From NCBI GenBank assembly GCA_018895675.1, contig JAHIOG010000569.1:1-5930 (forward strand): a stretch of 5,930 nt of DNA, in the 5' to 3' direction. The DNA comes from a bacterium. Lineage in GTDB: Bacteria; Fidelibacterota; UBA2242. The translations under genes and the position numbers were made by a program. Under the pieces are notes generated by a model, which saw nothing but the letters and a program-made list of their open reading frames with translations, did not search any database and was not told the origin of the DNA. This document shows, piece after piece, positions 3,516-5,930 of the stretch; positions within the stretch are counted from its first letter, which is position 1; every line of letters begins with the position of its first letter.

Positions 3516-5930
3516 ATGAGAAAATTCGCGGAATTTGTTATCAAGTATCGTATTGGAATTATAATCGGGACTGTAATTATCACGGCATTTATGGCAATCC
3601 AATTGAAAAATCTGGAAATTAACAGTGATATTCTAAGCTATTTGCCGCAAACCGATCCTCACGTCATTCTGTTTAACGAGGTCGGGGATAAATTTGGTGG
3701 AAATTCACTGGCAATGATTGCCTTAGAGACTGATGATGTTTTCAATTTTAACACAATAAACAGGATAAATATAATCACTCAAAAGTTTAAGGAAATGCCG
3801 GAGATATCTTTTGTAACCAGCATGACAGACGTGATTGACATAAAGAAAATTGAAGGTGGAGTGGAAATTGGAAAGCTGATAGACGATTATGATTCTCTGG
3901 CTGATAAAGATGAGCTGGCAAGGATAAAAGAATATGTTTTATCCAAAGAGATGTATCGGGGAAATATCGTTTCTAATGACGGAACGATAGCGGTAATAGT
4001 AATACGATTGAAAGATGATAGCGATAAAGTTGCTATTGGACGAGTAATGAAAGAATTTGTCTTAAGCACCGAAGGGAATGAAAAACTATACTTTGCCGGT
4101 ATTCCTTTCCAGATGATCTTTCTGACTGATATTATCAGCTCGGATATTATTATATTACTCCCAATAGTGCTTATTTTGCTTATTATCACGCTGGCTGTAA
4201 GTTTTCGGATAAAACGGGGTGTAATATTACCATTAGCCACTGTTATAATCAGTACAAGCTGGGGATTGGGTTTAATGTCTTTATTAGGTATTAAACTTAC
4301 CCTTGCTTCTGACGCCATGCCTATACTCCTGCTGGCTATTGGCAGCGCTTATGGGATTCATTTTGTAAATAAGTATATGGAAGATATCCGGAAAGGTGAC
4401 AACAAAATTGAGGGGATTAAAGACACAATCAGTGAAATCGGTATGCCCATCTTTTTAGCAGGCTTAACAACTGCTATTGGATTTCTGGCGTTCTTAACTT
4501 CCAATTTGACTATAATTAAAGAATTCGGGCTATTTACGGCAATCGGTGTGTTTTTCGCTTTTATCGTCTCGATCACTTTTTTACCGGCATTATTAGCGCT
4601 TATGCCCCCGCCTAAAAAAATGGATAATCTTAATATTTCCAAAAACGCTTCGTCAAATCACTTTTTGAAAGGACTAAGTGTTTTAATTTTAAAAAGAAAA
4701 AATATCATCGTACTTATCGGATTCATAATCGGCGCCATTGGCGTTTTCTCTCTTTTTCACATTAGCAGAGAAGTAAATATGGTAGAGTACTTTAAAAAAG
4801 ACAGCGAAATACGTCAGGCGGAAGATATGATGCAAGTAAAACTTGGCGGTTCCATCCCTATTCAGATTTTAGTTAAAGGAGATTTAAAAGAGCCATCTAT
4901 CCTGAAAGAGATGATAAAATTAGAAAAATATCTCCAAAGTTTGCCCGATGTGCATGATCCTCAGTCTATTGCAGACTTAATCTGCGAAATGAATTACGTA
5001 ATGAATGACCGCTATTGTATTCCGGATACTCGTGAAGGCGTGGCAAATCCCTGGTTCTTTTTAGAGGGTAATGAAATCCTGCTGCAGTTAATCAATTCGC
5101 AAAACAATGAAGGGCTGATTCAGGCAAAGTTGGGAACCGTCGATACAAAAAGAGTGAGATATATAACTGATAATATTGAGAAATATATATCAGAAAATAT
5201 TGATCCGCAAATGGTAAGCGTAAATTTTACGGAGGCAGAATTCATTGAATCAAAGTACTTAAATCAATATATAGTAAGAGATATTCTGGAAAACATTTCT
5301 TATGATGCGGCTCATTATGATCTGGAAATAAATGATACTAATGCTCTAAATAGAATTTTAGAAAAATATATTTATCAAGATACTCCAATAAACTGGACAA
5401 CTCTGACCCAAAACCTTTCAGAAAAGTTAACAGATTACTTTAACAACGAAGAGAGCGATTTGATAATTGAATCGACTACTGTCAGAGAAAAAACAGTGGC
5501 GTCAATCGTTGACTATATAAAACAAAATCAAAATTGTAGCGAAGAGGATATTATATCTCTATTGGAAAAAACGGTTCCCGTTTCATATTATGATGAAGAT
5601 CCTGAGATGCTGGATTATGCGGCAATGTCAATTGCAGCTATCATCGAAAATGAAACAGAGTGGTATAAAGTAAATAGTATATTAGCGGATATAGCGCCAT
5701 TAATTTCCGAAGACCTGAATTTACATCCTGATTTCAAGAAAAAACTGATTGGCGACATCTGGAAAATCAACGACACTCAAATTGCAATACCTCTTTCTTT
5801 GTATGAGAAATTGAATGATCAACCGGATACGCCAGTTACTATGAATTTTCAGCAGACGGGGCTTCCCATAATTTATAAGGATATTGATCAAAACATTGTT
5901 TCCAGCCAGACATTCAGTCTCATTTTTGCA
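3516..5930 (+). CDS. RND-superfamily MMPL-type exporter, 3' truncated by the window
   Basis: The frame is open to the right edge, giving 805 residues; the missing part should hold the remaining C-terminal membrane helices. TM1 is at about 11-30. The first periplasmic domain (31-210) shows family features: S-Y-L-P-Q-T-D-P near 41-48 and K-F-G-G-N-S near 59-64. TM2-TM6 lie at about 211-362, a cytoplasmic linker follows (363-395), then TM7 (397-414), the second periplasmic domain (415-796) and the start of TM8. TM4 reads A-I-G-S-A-Y-G-I-H-F (274-283); Ala278 stands where MmpL and HpnN proteins carry a conserved Asp. The second periplasmic domain is about 380 residues against about 180 for the first, owing to an acidic, mainly helical insert at about 571-773. 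MMPL proteins are inner-membrane exporters of lipids and other hydrophobic molecules. With the LolA-like and barrel genes upstream, an envelope lipid or hydrophobic-compound exporter is the best guess; the substrate is unknown. Confidence 0.93.
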   Translation, partial: MRKFAEFVIKYRIGIIIGTVIITAFMAIQLKNLEINSDILSYLPQTDPHVILFNEVGDKFGGNSLAMIALETDDVFNFNTINRINIITQKFKEMPEISFVTSMTDVIDIKKIEGGVEIGKLIDDYDSLADKDELARIKEYVLSKEMYRGNIVSNDGTIAVIVIRLKDDSDKVAIGRVMKEFVLSTEGNEKLYFAGIPFQMIFLTDIISSDIIILLPIVLILLIITLAVSFRIKRGVILPLATVIISTSWGLGLMSLLGIKLTLASDAMPILLLAIGSAYGIHFVNKYMEDIRKGDNKIEGIKDTISEIGMPIFLAGLTTAIGFLAFLTSNLTIIKEFGLFTAIGVFFAFIVSITFLPALLALMPPPKKMDNLNISKNASSNHFLKGLSVLILKRKNIIVLIGFIIGAIGVFSLFHISREVNMVEYFKKDSEIRQAEDMMQVKLGGSIPIQILVKGDLKEPSILKEMIKLEKYLQSLPDVHDPQSIADLICEMNYVMNDRYCIPDTREGVANPWFFLEGNEILLQLINSQNNEGLIQAKLGTVDTKRVRYITDNIEKYISENIDPQMVSVNFTEAEFIESKYLNQYIVRDILENISYDAAHYDLEINDTNALNRILEKYIYQDTPINWTTLTQNLSEKLTDYFNNEESDLIIESTTVREKTVASIVDYIKQNQNCSEEDIISLLEKTVPVSYYDEDPEMLDYAAMSIAAIIENETEWYKVNSILADIAPLISEDLNLHPDFKKKLIGDIWKINDTQIAIPLSLYEKLNDQPDTPVTMNFQQTGLPIIYKDIDQNIVSSQTFSLIFA

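Noticed and set aside
3887..4318. 143-codon frame on the minus strand
   Set aside because: It is antisense to the MMPL gene through its first periplasmic domain and TM2-TM4. Its composition mirrors the sense strand, and I recognise no family match or ribosome binding site.
4358..4642. 94-codon frame on the minus strand
   Set aside because: It lies wholly opposite the MMPL membrane region; its hydrophobic composition is an antisense by-product of membrane-segment codons.
1..5930. CRISPR arrays, tRNA or rRNA genes, insertion-sequence ends
   Set aside because: I saw no regularly spaced repeats, cloverleaf-like or ribosomal sequence, transposase motif or terminal inverted repeats on reading both strands.

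Overview
The window reads as part of the chromosome or accessory region of an AT-rich Gram-negative (diderm) bacterium. An outer membrane is implied by a LolA-like periplasmic domain and by a beta-barrel protein ending in Phe. The genes look like those of FCB-type or other deep-branching environmental bacteria, but nothing here fixes the taxon. All supported genes are on the + strand.

Layout. (1) 3-404: the C-terminal end of a UbiB/AarF-type atypical kinase that enters from the left. (2) 405-525: a 121-base gap with a 12-base direct repeat and a strong ribosome binding site. (3) 526-2658: one continuous 710-codon frame that appears to be two proteins joined. Codons 1-256 are a secreted LolA-like outer-membrane lipoprotein-sorting protein. 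Codons 257-710 are a DUF1302-like outer-membrane beta-barrel with its own Shine-Dalgarno site, ATG and signal peptide. (4) 2692-3417: a cytoplasmic transglutaminase-like protein with an intact Cys-His-Asp triad. (5) 3418-3515: a 98-base gap with a 12-base palindrome, helically spaced GAGA motifs and a TATAAT box. (6) 3516-5930: an RND/MMPL-family transporter, open at the right edge (805 codons visible), with a second periplasmic domain about 200 residues longer than the first.

Working model (inference). The LolA-like protein, barrel and MMPL transporter form an envelope export module. The inner-membrane RND pump would move a hydrophobic or lipid-like substrate, the LolA-like protein would chaperone it across the periplasm, and the barrel would serve at the outer membrane. 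Similar groupings (DUF1329/LolA-like, DUF1302 and MMPL) recur in other Gram-negative bacteria. The transglutaminase-like gene sits inside the module and its role is unknown. The UbiB-like kinase may be only a neighbour.

The points most worth a second look are the LolA-barrel fusion, which any of several single-base changes near 1272-1283 would undo; the large insert in the second periplasmic domain of the pump; and the pump's lack of the usual TM4 aspartate.
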